A DNA stretch of 64,000 bases from Rheinheimera sp. A13L (GCF_000217935.1 NZ_AFHI01000056.1:1-64000), one strand, 5' to 3'. Positions 41,943 to 51,010 are shown, counted from the first letter of the stretch. The notes: generated by a model from the sequence alone, not told the origin. Numbers and translations are program-made.

Positions 41943-42654
41943 AACCTTAGTGGTGGATGATGAACGTTTAGCCAGAGCCGAACTTAAGCGTTTACTGAGC
42001 CCTTACCCACAGATCAGTATTGAGGCTGAAGCCAGTACAGCGGAGCAAGCTTTGGAGCTGATGGGTCAGCAAGCTTTTGACCTGGTCTTTTTAGATATTC
42101 AGATGCCGGGGTTATCAGGGTTACAACTGGCACCTCAAATACAACAGAACTGCCGTTTTGTATTTTGCACTGCTTTTGATCAATACGCACTGGACGCTTT
42201 TGAACTTAATGCTTTGGATTATTTATTAAAACCTGTAGCGCCAGAACGGCTGGAACGCACTATTCAAAAGCTGGAGCTACAGCAGGCTTCAGGTCAGCAG
42301 CACAGTTATTTGCCTGAACAGCATGGCATTTTGCTGAAATTTGGCGACATCAGCCGGATCAAAAGGTTAAACGAAATTCAGCGTTTTGAAAGTATTGGCA
42401 ACCACACCGCTGTGTACTGCGAGGATGGTAAAAGCTTTTTACACAGCTCTTTATCCAAGGTAGAGATGCGCTTAAACCCGCAGCAGTTTTTTAAAGTCAG
42501 CCGCTCCGACATAGTGCGCATTGATACTATTTCGCACATTGAGCCAGGCATGGCAGCGGGCACTATGATTGTGGTACTTAAGGATGGTTCTGCAGTGGAA
42601 GTCAGTCGCCGTCAGGTGCAACAACTGAAGCAGCTCTTTAATGCCTGGGGTTAA
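41935..42654 (+). CDS. LytTR-family response regulator
   Basis: The 239-residue protein has an N-terminal receiver domain (VVDDERLARAELKRL; phospho-acceptor Asp in LVFLDIQMPG; KPV at LDYLLKPVAPE) and a C-terminal LytTR DNA-binding domain (IKRLNEIQRFESIGNHTAVYC, then KVEMRLNPQQFFKVSRSDIV). The ATG at 41935 overlaps the kinase stop, so the pair is translationally coupled. It is expected to regulate a small regulon in response to the LytS-type kinase. Confidence 0.92.
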   Translation: MFKTLVVDDERLARAELKRLLSPYPQISIEAEASTAEQALELMGQQAFDLVFLDIQMPGLSGLQLAPQIQQNCRFVFCTAFDQYALDAFELNALDYLLKPVAPERLERTIQKLELQQASGQQHSYLPEQHGILLKFGDISRIKRLNEIQRFESIGNHTAVYCEDGKSFLHSSLSKVEMRLNPQQFFKVSRSDIVRIDTISHIEPGMAAGTMIVVLKDGSAVEVSRRQVQQLKQLFNAWG

Positions 42655-42765
42655 CCGTATTTCAGTGATATTGGCCGAAAATCACTTTTTAGCAGCCATA
42701 GTCTGACGGATCTTTTACTCTGAAACTGTTCAATCACAGACTTGGATCACACAGAGGATTAAAAG

Positions 42766-43026
42766 ATGAACGAGATGATGACAACCTTTAGCAGTGCTTT
42801 TGCTGCAGCTTCACTAACACAATGGCTGGTTTTTTTACCCCTGTTTCTGGCTGTCTACTTCTTGCCAGCTTTGCTTGCTTTGGCCTTTAACCGCAAACAT
42901 TTAAAACTGATTTTAGTTGCGAATATACCAGCAGGTTTTTCCATAATAGCCTGGGGCGCGTTAATAGTCTGGGCTGTGACAGGAAAAATGATGGAGAAAA
43001 AACAACCAGAAAAAAGCCCTGTTTAA
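42766..43026 (+). CDS. Superinfection-immunity-like membrane protein
   Basis: The 86-residue protein has two transmembrane helices (WLVFLPLFLAVYFLPALLALAF and LILVANIPAGFSIIAWGALIVWAV). The layout Y-F-L-P-A in helix 1, a basic loop (NRKHLK) and N-x-x-x-G-x-x-x-x-x-W-G-x-x-x-x-W-A in helix 2 matches the Imm_superinfect (T4 Imm-like, PF14373) family, named after a phage protein that blocks DNA injection by other phages. In bacteria its role is unproven. It is bounded by a terminator. Confidence 0.75.
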   Translation: MNEMMTTFSSAFAAASLTQWLVFLPLFLAVYFLPALLALAFNRKHLKLILVANIPAGFSIIAWGALIVWAVTGKMMEKKQPEKSPV

Positions 43027-43037
43027 TCAGGGCTTTT
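43012..43037. terminator. Bidirectional terminator
   Basis: AAAAGCCCTG (43012-43021) and CAGGGCTTTT (43028-43037) form a perfect 10-bp stem with a 6-nt loop. It overlaps the last codons of the membrane-protein gene and serves both it and the convergent TrmH-family gene. Confidence 0.85.
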
Positions 43038-43060
43038 CATAAATGGAGTAGGTGTAGCCT

Positions 43061-43945
43061 TTACTGCTGCTGACGATACCATTCGCCTAAAATCAGACTG
43101 GCGGCCACGCTGACATTTAACGACTCCACTTTGCCAGTGCCTGGAATTTGCAGCGCTATATCAGCAGATTTAGCCACAGACTGAGAGACACCAAACATCT
43201 CTTCACCAAAAACTATCACTACTTTGGCGGGCAACTGGCTGCTGTACAGCGATACGCCGCCATGACTGGAAGTGGTTACCAGCGTATAACCCGCCTGTTT
43301 GCATAGCTGTAAGGCCAGCGGCAGGTTGTCACAACTTAAACCTTCGACAAACTCAACCCCACCTTCTGCAGTACGCGCTGCAGCGCCATGCGCCAATAAG
43401 TCAGGGTCTTTCATCACTATGCCACTGATACCAAAGTGAGCGCAGCTGCGGGCTATAGCACCTAAATTGTGAGCATTTCCGATTCCGTCTAAGGCGAGTA
43501 AACAGTCAACCTTCTTCCGCTTCTGAGTCAGGTAGCTTGCAATAGACTGCACAGGCTTACGCTTAACCAGCAGCACAATGCCGCCGTGGTGGGTGCTGGA
43601 CGCTATTTTCTCCAGCTCGGCATCTTCAACAATGTGATACGCCTTTTTGTTCGCCGCTAAATATTTCATCACATCGGCAAATTTCGGAGCCATCTTCTGC
43701 GACATATAAAGTCGTACCACAGCTTCAGGCCGTTGACCAAATAAAACGCGACAAGCATTTTCACCATACACTTTGGTTTCATCATCCATTACCGTACGCA
43801 CTGGTTTAGCCATCGGCGCTTTTACCGCAGCAGGGCGACTGGATTTAGTGGCCGTTGACTTGGCGTTTTTTGCACCAGCGTCTTTGGTCCAGGGCTTGTG
43901 CAATGGATTAGCTTTTTTTTCGCCATTTCCTTTGTGTTGTGACAT
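43061..43945 (-). CDS. TrmH/SpoU-family RNA methyltransferase (YfiF-like), intact copy
   Basis: The 294-residue protein has a basic, low-complexity N-terminus (residues 1-55), an L30e-like substrate-binding domain (VYGENACRVLFGQRPEAVVRLY) and the SPOUT catalytic knot. Motif 1 is ALDGIGNAHNLGAIARSCAHFG, motif 2 VVIVFGEEMFGVS and motif 3 LQIPGTGKVESLNVSVAAS. It is expected to 2'-O-methylate rRNA or tRNA; E. coli YfiF is the closest relative I recall, with an unknown target. AGGAAAT precedes the ATG. A truncated paralogue lies 2.2 kb away at 46112-46624. Confidence 0.9.
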   Translation of the reverse strand: MSQHKGNGEKKANPLHKPWTKDAGAKNAKSTATKSSRPAAVKAPMAKPVRTVMDDETKVYGENACRVLFGQRPEAVVRLYMSQKMAPKFADVMKYLAANKKAYHIVEDAELEKIASSTHHGGIVLLVKRKPVQSIASYLTQKRKKVDCLLALDGIGNAHNLGAIARSCAHFGISGIVMKDPDLLAHGAAARTAEGGVEFVEGLSCDNLPLALQLCKQAGYTLVTTSSHGGVSLYSSQLPAKVVIVFGEEMFGVSQSVAKSADIALQIPGTGKVESLNVSVAASLILGEWYRQQQ

Positions 43946-44312
43946 AAGATTTCCTGCTTGCGCCTTGCGCGCCTGTAATCGTAAATGCGGCGGATTTTAC
44001 CAGCTACAGGGCAACAATACTTCTATTTTTCCAGTCGAAGAACATTCCCCTTCAGGTTAAAGACAAAAGCTGAAAGAAAGTTGATAACCCGATGAACGAT
44101 ATTGTGATAGATTTGTATATCTGCAGTTTTGTCCGACACGGGCTTAGTGTTTTGCTATTCAAGTCTCAAAAAGTAAATTAAACTTTTCCTGTATAAGAAA
44201 AATCATATGAATCAATCTTCGGAAACAATAAGCAACAAGGTCGTGAAATTTTCGTAGGTCGGAGGCATAGAACTGCACTGACACCATAGGATATAAAATA
44301 CTGGAGAGTAAA
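43946..44312. other. Intergenic region at the start of an AT-rich patch
   Basis: The first 90 bp belong to the upstream side of the TrmH-family gene. From about 44060 the sequence becomes AT-rich and contains no frame over 60 codons on the + strand. No attachment site or tRNA end is visible. It precedes the gene at 44313. Confidence 0.5.
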
Positions 44313-45383
44313 ATGCGAAATAAGCAGTTGTTTTTATTTGTAATAATTTCTTGCATGGCTCAGCCATCTCAACTTCTTCATGCCGAAGAACAAAGCAAAT
44401 CTAATGGTTTTTTAAAAAGCTTATTATCACCCCCCTCAGAACAAGATATATTTAATGACAAAATTGATCTATGGGTAAGCGAGAAATCAAAAGATTTTTT
44501 ACTGTCAAATAGCGATAAGTGGCCATTTTATATAGATGGTGAAATCGTAGATTTAACAACTCAAAAATCATTACATCTAGTTAGCAAAATTAATGAAGCT
44601 CTTGAACCAGTAGTCCAGAATCACAAAAAACAAAATCCAGAAGAAAATTTTCGGACTGTTGGGTCTTTGAGCGCTACTGCTTCTGACCTCCTGCAAACTC
44701 AGAAAACTTGGAATAAACTATTCTACAAATATTCAGATGAATTTTCTGGAAAAATAGTTGCTGGAAATATTTTCAGATTAAATAATTACTGCGAAAGTAA
44801 AAATATAGCGCGGGAACAGTGTAATTCTGGAGTTTCTGCTAACGAATCAACTGACATTTCAGCATTTTTGATTAAATCAAAGTTCAGACAAGAAAATCCG
44901 TATATTTTTGACTTCTATGATTCATTAACTCAATTAATAGCAGCGATAAAGTCATATCAAGTCGAAATAACTAATCATTCGTTAGCTGAAGAAGCAGCTA
45001 CTCTAATTGAGATAGCCAAAAAAAATGGATGCTCTAGCGCCCAGATAGGATCGAATTCTGGAGCGTTATTAGTTAGTGAAGCAACCTACAGTTCATTTAA
45101 ACCTGATCCGAGCGTTATATATGATTTAAAAGGTTTTATCGTCCAACAAAGTTTTGACGAGGGAATCTTAATTTCATCATCTATAAAGTCTTACAACATA
45201 ACGCCGCGCTTCTATTTTGTCACAACATCCAACGACTACATTGATCAACATCTTCTTCAAGCTGGTGAAGTGTTCGTATGCGCTTCAGGTTCAAAATCTT
45301 ATGTAGATACACTCGGAAGGCAAAGAAAAGTTCAAAAGTTTAAGTCTATAGAAAATAATGAAAAATTTTATTTTTTGAAATAA
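44313..45383 (+). CDS. Secreted hypothetical protein in AT-rich patch
   Basis: The 356-residue product has a signal peptide (MRNKQLFLFVIISCMAQPSQLLHA). The mature protein has alternating helical segments and an end rich in beta strands (RFYFVTTSNDYIDQHLLQAGEVFVC). Cysteines near CESKNIAREQC and later positions may pair. Nothing in it matches a family that I know. Base composition is clearly lower in G+C than the flanking genes, suggesting horizontal transfer. Confidence 0.68.
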   Translation: MRNKQLFLFVIISCMAQPSQLLHAEEQSKSNGFLKSLLSPPSEQDIFNDKIDLWVSEKSKDFLLSNSDKWPFYIDGEIVDLTTQKSLHLVSKINEALEPVVQNHKKQNPEENFRTVGSLSATASDLLQTQKTWNKLFYKYSDEFSGKIVAGNIFRLNNYCESKNIAREQCNSGVSANESTDISAFLIKSKFRQENPYIFDFYDSLTQLIAAIKSYQVEITNHSLAEEAATLIEIAKKNGCSSAQIGSNSGALLVSEATYSSFKPDPSVIYDLKGFIVQQSFDEGILISSSIKSYNITPRFYFVTTSNDYIDQHLLQAGEVFVCASGSKSYVDTLGRQRKVQKFKSIENNEKFYFLK

Positions 45384-45482
45384 ATATAGCAAGGTCTACA
45401 TACCACATTGAAACTACTGAAAAAGATCGCAATATGAACGTAAGTCGACTCAATTTTTACCCACATCCAAGGTGGTCTACAA

Positions 45483-46055
45483 GTGAAAGTAAAATTGTAC
45501 ATTGATAACAATGTTTGGGACGAGTTATTAAAACATCAGATAGATATCGCAAAAGAGTTACCTATTACGGATTATGATTTATTCATAACAAGAGAGGCTG
45601 AATTTGAAATAGAATCAATGCCGGAGAGTATTCTATTTTATGCTAAAAAAAACATAGTCAACGCAAAAATTAAAACAGATAGAATATTCGGTTTTAAAAA
45701 TCCTAATCTATCAAATGATGAACAAAGACATGGAGGGTTTAGCTCTAAATTTTCTAACGTAAAAACTGCTGGTCGATTTTGGACAAAAGCTGAGAATAAA
45801 ATTTTCGAAAAAGAGCGGCATCTAATCGGAACTCAAAATCTGAAAACAAAACTACTAAAAAATGAAGCTGACGTGTCTCTTGCCACGAGAAGCGCACATT
45901 CAGCTATCTTAACTTGTGATAACAAAAAGGCATTAAAACGTGCGAGCATGAATTCGGGGAATGTTATAAACCTAAGAGAGTGGAACAGCGAAGAAAAATC
46001 ACTTTCGGATTTTATTAGATCAAAATTAAGTAGTAAACAAAAAGTCTGTGAATAA
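45483..46055 (+). CDS. PIN-like domain protein
   Basis: The 190-residue product begins KVKLYIDNNVWDELL, the first acidic position of a PIN nuclease fold, and EADVSLATRSAHSAILTCDNKKALKRA resembles the central D-x-x-I/L...TxDxxxx part that holds the other acids. ITREAEFEIESMP gives a further Glu. PIN-fold proteins are RNases, often VapC-type toxins; a partner antitoxin gene is not evident here. The start is GTG (45483) with AAGG upstream. It is AT-rich like the gene before it and could be one unit with it (99 bp gap). Confidence 0.62.
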   Translation: MKVKLYIDNNVWDELLKHQIDIAKELPITDYDLFITREAEFEIESMPESILFYAKKNIVNAKIKTDRIFGFKNPNLSNDEQRHGGFSSKFSNVKTAGRFWTKAENKIFEKERHLIGTQNLKTKLLKNEADVSLATRSAHSAILTCDNKKALKRASMNSGNVINLREWNSEEKSLSDFIRSKLSSKQKVCE

Positions 46056-46111
46056 ACTCATATACGCACGAAAAGACTTACAGCCCCTGATAAATAAGGC
46101 TTCCAGCCAGA

Positions 46112-46624
46112 TTAGAAAAATGCGGAGTTCGTACTACCTATCTTGTGTGGATTCCCTACCCCATCCAGCGCCAGCAAACAATCCTGCTTTTTCCGACCGT
46201 TTTGGGTTAAATAAGTGGCCAGCGATAGCACCGGCTTACGTTTCACCAACAGCACCACACCACCGTGATGCTGGCTGCCTGCTACTTTCTCAAGCTCGGC
46301 TTCAGACACCACATGATAGGCTTTTTTATTGGCCGCTAAATACTTCATCAGATCAGCAAACTTAGGCGCCATCTGCTCGCTTAAATACAAACGCACCAAA
46401 GCATCAGGGCGCTGCAAAAAGGCGACCCGACAGGCATTTTCGCCATAAATTTTCGCTTCTTCCTGCCGGTTTTGTTTTAATACTTTGGCAGACACAGTTT
46501 TAGGCTGAGCAGCTTTTGTTTCTGGTTTTTTGGCTGCAGCTGCTTTGGTTTTAGTCCATGGCTTTTGTAATTCTGAACCAGGCTGTGCTTTTTTATGCTG
46601 TGGTGCTGAGGTTTTGCGATTCAA
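46112..46624 (-). pseudogene. Truncated TrmH/YfiF-like methyltransferase paralogue
   Basis: The 170-residue product aligns with the intact TrmH-family protein at 43061-43945 from its basic N-terminus through KIYGENACRVAFLQRPDAL and LMKYLAANKKAYHVVSEAELEK up to ALDGVGNPHKIG, then ends in a few unrelated residues (STNSAFF). Homology stops at about 46136, which corresponds to 43460 in the intact copy, so the whole catalytic SPOUT region (about 133 residues) is missing. The start is TTG. It is almost certainly non-functional, left after insertion or recombination of the AT-rich segment. Confidence 0.88.
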
Positions 46625-46803
46625 AGGAGATCCTGTACGGGGCTGTCGCTGATGGGACAGATTTTAACACTGCATCAGCCAGAACCCCAAGCAACTTCTG
46701 GTACACAGAATACTTGCCTTTCTGCTCTGGCGCAGTATGCTGGCGCCTTGTGCCGCTATTAGTGCGAAAAACACTGAAACATTACCGTTAAAAGAGTCTT
46801 CTT

Positions 46804-47646
46804 ATGCTGAGTTATCGTCATAGTTATCACGCAGGCAATCACGCAGATGTGATTAAACATCTGGTACAGATTTGCATTCTGAATTACTTAAAACGCAAAG
46901 ATAAGCCGTTTTGCTATCACGATACCCATGCAGGTGCAGGTTTATACAGCCTGCATAGCGAACAGGCGCAAAAAACTGTGGAATACCAGACAGGCATAGG
47001 CAAACTCTGGAACTATCAGGGCAGTAATGCCGATATTAAAGCTTATGTGGATACCATCAAACGGGTGAACGATAGCGACGACTTAGCTTTTTATCCGGGT
47101 TCACCAAAAATTGCCGATTTGCTCTGTCGTGCTACAGACACCATTCAGGCCACTGAATTACACCCAAGCGATCAGCCTATTCTGGCCAGCCAGTTTCAGC
47201 GTCGTAAATTTTGCCGTATTGAAAGAATGGATGCCTGGGCTGGCCTGCGCGCTATGTTGCCGCCTTTATCCAAACGTGGCTTAGTGCTGATTGACCCACC
47301 TTATGAGTTAAAAACTGAGTATCAGGATCTGGTCAAAGGCCTGCAACAAGCTTACCAGCGCTTTCCACAAGGCACTTATGCCATCTGGTATCCGGTGATA
47401 GAACGTCAGGCTGTTGAAAGCTTTATTGATGCCATAGTGGATACACAAATTCGTAATCAGCTGCGGATAGAATATAGCCCATTGCCGGATAATGAAGGTT
47501 TTGGCATGACAGGCAGCGGCATGCTGGTAATCAACCCACCTTTTACGCTAAAGCAGGATATGGAAAATTGCTTCAAAGAGCTGGCACCTTTGCTTTCACA
47601 AAGCTCTGCAGCACAGTGGCAAGTCACTCAACTGGTCGATGAATAA
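46804..47646 (+). CDS. rlmJ: 23S rRNA A2030 N6-methyltransferase RlmJ
   Basis: The 280-residue protein begins MLSYRHSYHAGNHADVIKH and has the RlmJ signatures DTHAGAGLYSL (SAM-binding motif), FYPGSPKIA and VLIDPPYELKTEY (the DPPY catalytic motif of N6-adenine methyltransferases). It methylates A2030 in 23S rRNA. Length and motifs agree with the E. coli enzyme (280). It stands alone, 12 bp upstream of the nuclease gene on the same strand. Confidence 0.95.
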   Translation: MLSYRHSYHAGNHADVIKHLVQICILNYLKRKDKPFCYHDTHAGAGLYSLHSEQAQKTVEYQTGIGKLWNYQGSNADIKAYVDTIKRVNDSDDLAFYPGSPKIADLLCRATDTIQATELHPSDQPILASQFQRRKFCRIERMDAWAGLRAMLPPLSKRGLVLIDPPYELKTEYQDLVKGLQQAYQRFPQGTYAIWYPVIERQAVESFIDAIVDTQIRNQLRIEYSPLPDNEGFGMTGSGMLVINPPFTLKQDMENCFKELAPLLSQSSAAQWQVTQLVDE

Positions 47647-47658
47647 GGAAAGGCCCCA

Positions 47659-48444
47659 ATGCGTACTCTGGTTTTAGCTCTGGCGTTGTTTTGCAGCCCT
47701 GTATTTGCTTTTGGTGAACTAGGTCATCAAATGGTGTGCTCTATGGCCTATCAGTTGTTAAGCCCGGTCAGCCAGAATAAAGTGCAGCAACTGATGCAAT
47801 TACATGACCAGCCAGATTTTACCCAAGCCTGCTCATGGCCGGATCAGGTGCGCTCCTTGCCAGAGTATCAGCACACCAAAGTCTGGCATTACGTCAATAT
47901 CAAACGCTCTGACAGCACATTGACCATGCAACACTGCCCCAAAGAAGGTTGTGTCTTGTCTGCCATTGAACAAGAGCGGAAAAAGCTGACGCCTTTTGCA
48001 CCGTCAAAAACTCAGTTAGAAGCTTTGTTGTTTGTAGGGCACTTTATCGCTGATTTGCATCAGCCTTTGCATGCAGGTTATGCCGATGATCTGGGCGGCA
48101 ACAGAACTGCGGTGTATTTTGCTGGCGAGCCATCGAATTTACATGGGGTGTGGGACAGTCGTATTCTGGAAGCCGCTTCTTATCAGCAAGACGACAAACA
48201 ACAAGCCTTGTATCAGGCGCTGCTGACCAAACAGCAGCAATGGCAAAGTGTCAGTGTTTTGGACTGGGCAAACGAGTCGGTCTTGCTGGTGAAACTGATT
48301 TATCAGGGCTACAAACCCGGTATGCTTATAGGTGAAAGTTATCAGCAACAGCATCTGCCTCAGCTGGAGCAACGGCTGCAACAAGCTGCTGTGCGTCTGG
48401 CTTTAGTGCTGGAGCAAAGTTTTAATCCAGATCACGCTGGTTAA
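47659..48444 (+). CDS. S1/P1-type secreted nuclease
   Basis: The 261-residue protein has a signal peptide (MRTLVLALALFCSPVFA) and the zinc-dependent S1/P1 nuclease fold: FGELGHQMVCSMAY at the mature N-terminus, HTKVWHYVNIK, LLFVGHFIADLHQPLHAGYADDLGGN and LHGVWDSRIL with the metal-binding His/Asp residues. It degrades single-stranded nucleic acids in the periplasm or medium. It is 12 bp after rlmJ and probably in one transcript; convergent with the response regulator gene. Confidence 0.9.
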   Translation: MRTLVLALALFCSPVFAFGELGHQMVCSMAYQLLSPVSQNKVQQLMQLHDQPDFTQACSWPDQVRSLPEYQHTKVWHYVNIKRSDSTLTMQHCPKEGCVLSAIEQERKKLTPFAPSKTQLEALLFVGHFIADLHQPLHAGYADDLGGNRTAVYFAGEPSNLHGVWDSRILEAASYQQDDKQQALYQALLTKQQQWQSVSVLDWANESVLLVKLIYQGYKPGMLIGESYQQQHLPQLEQRLQQAAVRLALVLEQSFNPDHAG

Positions 48445-48446
48445 CA

Positions 48447-49997
48447 TCAGCGGCGATTAAAGTCTTCCAGCACAAAGCTTTTAAATCGGCTCAGTTTTAA
48501 TTGGCTGAGCAAATTGGCCAGATGATCCTGATGGTCCATATAGCCAGGTTCAGCCAGATAAGCCTGGTAATACATTTTTGCCGCAGGTCGTAAATCACCG
48601 TCTTTTTCGTGCCTTAAGCCCATTTGAGCATAGATCTGGCCTCTGTCTTGTGGGCTGTACATCAGGTAAAAAGCCTGCTGATGCACAGAAGCTGCATAGA
48701 CTTTATGCATACTGTGTGGCAACAAATTCAGAGCTTTGTTGCCTAAATACATCAAATCAAAAGCCGCGTTCATTTTGCCGAGACTGGCCATTAAAGCCGC
48801 GCCCTGACACAAACTGGCCACAGACATCTGCATTGCAGCTAAATGCTGCTTCTGTTTTTCTAAAAACACTATAGCTGCTTCATTGCCTTCGGCCTGAGCC
48901 AGCAAACTGCCCTGCAACCAGATAATATCAGCCGCAAACTGGCTAGCTTCTTTATCGGTGATCAACTGGCGAAAGCATTGCTGCAACATCACCTGATTGG
49001 GTGTCGGGTTTTGCTCCGCACCAACTTTCGCCATCAGATACAACAGCAACTTGCACAAAGTCACAGTTAAAACACAAAATTGATAACCACTGCCTGCCAG
49101 TCGCCTTTTACGTTCAATCAGTTCAATAGCTTGCTCAGCTTTGTCCGACATCATCATCACCAGTTGCACTAACTGAGTCAGTTGAGTTGACATAGCGGCA
49201 GGTGGAATTTTTGCTGCTATATGAAGAGCCGTTGCATAGTCTTCGTTTTCTAACGCCAGATAAATTTGCCAGACTTCTTTTCTTTCCTGATAACGAGGCA
49301 GTTCTTCAGCATTGGCTAAAAAGTTATGGCAAGACTCCAGCTCACCTTGTTCATAATCCAGTAAAAATTGCAGCCACAAAGCCCAGTCTTGTTGTTTGGC
49401 ACAAGCCGATTTAATCACGGCTGAGGCGGCATCATACACCCCCACCTCCAGCAAAATTTCAGCTTTTAGTTGCAGCACTGCAACAGGAGTGTCAGCCCCG
49501 GCTTTTTGTTGTAGTTCATTAATCAGTTTGAAAGCATCGACATAACGGCGCTTGTGGATCAGCGGCAGCACCTGATCCATATAGGCCTTCAAGCGCACAT
49601 GCAGTTTTAACTGCTCGTCGATATGGAATTTATTACAGGGCCTGTCGAGAAAATCGACCTGATGGAAAGGATAATCCACCCCATACTTTTGCCGCTCAGG
49701 AGCAGTAGATAACACCACCAGACGGCACAAAGGGCTTACTATATTTTTGTGCAACAACAGCTCAATCAGATCGGTGCCTGATATCGAAGGTTCAACGTCA
49801 TAATCGAGAAAAATCACATCGTAAGCGGTTGAGACTTCACCGCCAAGCAAAGGCAACACTGTCCGACTCAGTTCGGTTTTTTTGATCCCAAGGCCGGTCA
49901 GTATTTGTTTTAACTGATGACCAGACGCGGGATCAGACTCAATCACTAATACATTGAGATCAAATAACTTACTAAAATCAAATCGGGTCAGACTCAA
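48447..49997 (-). CDS. Response regulator with TPR-like C-terminal region
   Basis: The 516-residue protein has a receiver domain (residues 12-135: LNVLVIESDPASGHQLKQIL, phospho-acceptor Asp in IFLDYDVE). The Lys usually found before the last proline is Arg here (FLDRP). The remaining 370 residues are helical repeats of TPR type, ending with QMGLRHEKDGDLRPAAKMYYQAYLAEPG. The layout resembles the VieB group of c-di-GMP-linked response regulators. The start is TTG (49995-49997) with GAGG upstream. Partner kinase unknown. Confidence 0.85.
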   Translation of the reverse strand: MSLTRFDFSKLFDLNVLVIESDPASGHQLKQILTGLGIKKTELSRTVLPLLGGEVSTAYDVIFLDYDVEPSISGTDLIELLLHKNIVSPLCRLVVLSTAPERQKYGVDYPFHQVDFLDRPCNKFHIDEQLKLHVRLKAYMDQVLPLIHKRRYVDAFKLINELQQKAGADTPVAVLQLKAEILLEVGVYDAASAVIKSACAKQQDWALWLQFLLDYEQGELESCHNFLANAEELPRYQERKEVWQIYLALENEDYATALHIAAKIPPAAMSTQLTQLVQLVMMMSDKAEQAIELIERKRRLAGSGYQFCVLTVTLCKLLLYLMAKVGAEQNPTPNQVMLQQCFRQLITDKEASQFAADIIWLQGSLLAQAEGNEAAIVFLEKQKQHLAAMQMSVASLCQGAALMASLGKMNAAFDLMYLGNKALNLLPHSMHKVYAASVHQQAFYLMYSPQDRGQIYAQMGLRHEKDGDLRPAAKMYYQAYLAEPGYMDHQDHLANLLSQLKLSRFKSFVLEDFNRR

Positions 49998-50136
49998 GCT
50001 TTTGCCTCATTCTCTTATCGATCAAGGATCGTTCGACAAACACGTATTGAGTGTAGGCGTAAGCTGGCTGAGCGCAAAAGGAAAATTCAGAAAAAATGGT
50101 ATTAAATCTGATGCTTGGCTGATTTTTTACCCCGAT

Positions 50137-50469
50137 TTAGTCCTGTCCACGCCAGCGGGCATGACATAAAGTTTCAAATTTTTCTTTTGACAATAAAATT
50201 CTGGCCAAAACGATTTCTGCAACCGCATTCACATCAGCCAAACCAATGCGGGCTTCCACATGCAGTTCAGGGTCAATATCCATTGCAATCATATCCACCC
50301 AGTCGTCGGTGGCCGGAACTAAATCCACATACGCAGATGCCGCTGCATGTTGTTGATACAACGCATAATCTTCAGCCGATAAGTTCTCTTCTGCTAACTC
50401 TTCAAAAATCGCAAAAGCGTGATCACACAACTCATCCAAAGACCAGAGTTCCAGTTCTGCACCAGACAT
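50137..50469 (-). CDS. Small acidic hypothetical protein
   Basis: The 110-residue product is strongly acidic and cytoplasmic: LWSLDELCDHAFAIFEELAEENL, DLVPATDDWVDMIAMDIDPEL and LARILLSKEKFETLCHARW. The start at ATG 50469 with GGAGAG upstream is preferred to 50517. I do not recognise the family; similar short acidic proteins are common in Alteromonadales. Confidence 0.65.
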   Translation of the reverse strand: MSGAELELWSLDELCDHAFAIFEELAEENLSAEDYALYQQHAAASAYVDLVPATDDWVDMIAMDIDPELHVEARIGLADVNAVAEIVLARILLSKEKFETLCHARWRGQD

Positions 50470-50623
50470 TTTTCTCTCCACACAGACAAAATAAAGACCG
50501 CAGTATAGCAACAGCACTGCTCAGCTGCCCAGCAACTCAACCCTAAAAAGCCAATATTTGCTGGTATCCACAGCTTCGGATCGGTAGCATAGCGCCACTT
50601 TTCTTCAGTCAGGAGCAACGGCT

Positions 50624-51010
50624 ATGAAACAAAGTTTAGGTTTAATCAGCCTGTTAGTGGCTGACTATGACGAAGCCATAGAGTTTTACACGCAAAAACT
50701 GGGTTTTGAGTTAGTGGAAGACAGCCCACAAGGTGAAAAAAGGTGGGTGGTGGTGCAGCCCCAAGGCGCAGCAGGAACTGCTATTTTGTTAGCTAAAGCC
50801 AGCAATGAGCAACAAAAGCAACAGATTGGTAATCAATGTGGTGGCCGGGTATTCCTGTTTTTAAACACAGACGATTTCTGGCGTGATCACAAATTAATGC
50901 AACAACAAGGCGTAAAGTTTCTCGAAACACCCCGCGAGGAAGCTTATGGTACTGTGGCTGTGTTTGAAGACTTGTACGGTACCCGCTGGGACTTGTTGCA
51001 ACTGAATTAA
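50624..51010 (+). CDS. VOC/glyoxalase-superfamily protein
   Basis: The 128-residue protein has the beta-alpha-beta-beta-beta pattern of a vicinal-oxygen-chelate fold (SLGLISLLVADYDEAIEFYTQKLGFEL and the second half FLFLNTDDFWRDHKLMQQQGVKF ending GTVAVFEDLYGTRWDLLQ). Candidate metal ligands are few, which is common in uncharacterised members. CAGGAG precedes the ATG. It is 17 bp upstream of rlmA. Confidence 0.85.
   Translation: MKQSLGLISLLVADYDEAIEFYTQKLGFELVEDSPQGEKRWVVVQPQGAAGTAILLAKASNEQQKQQIGNQCGGRVFLFLNTDDFWRDHKLMQQQGVKFLETPREEAYGTVAVFEDLYGTRWDLLQLN

Noticed and set aside
46048-46365. A 105-codon + strand frame next to the PIN-like gene
   Set aside because: Most of it is antisense to the truncated TrmH-family copy and its protein is low-complexity with no recognisable features.
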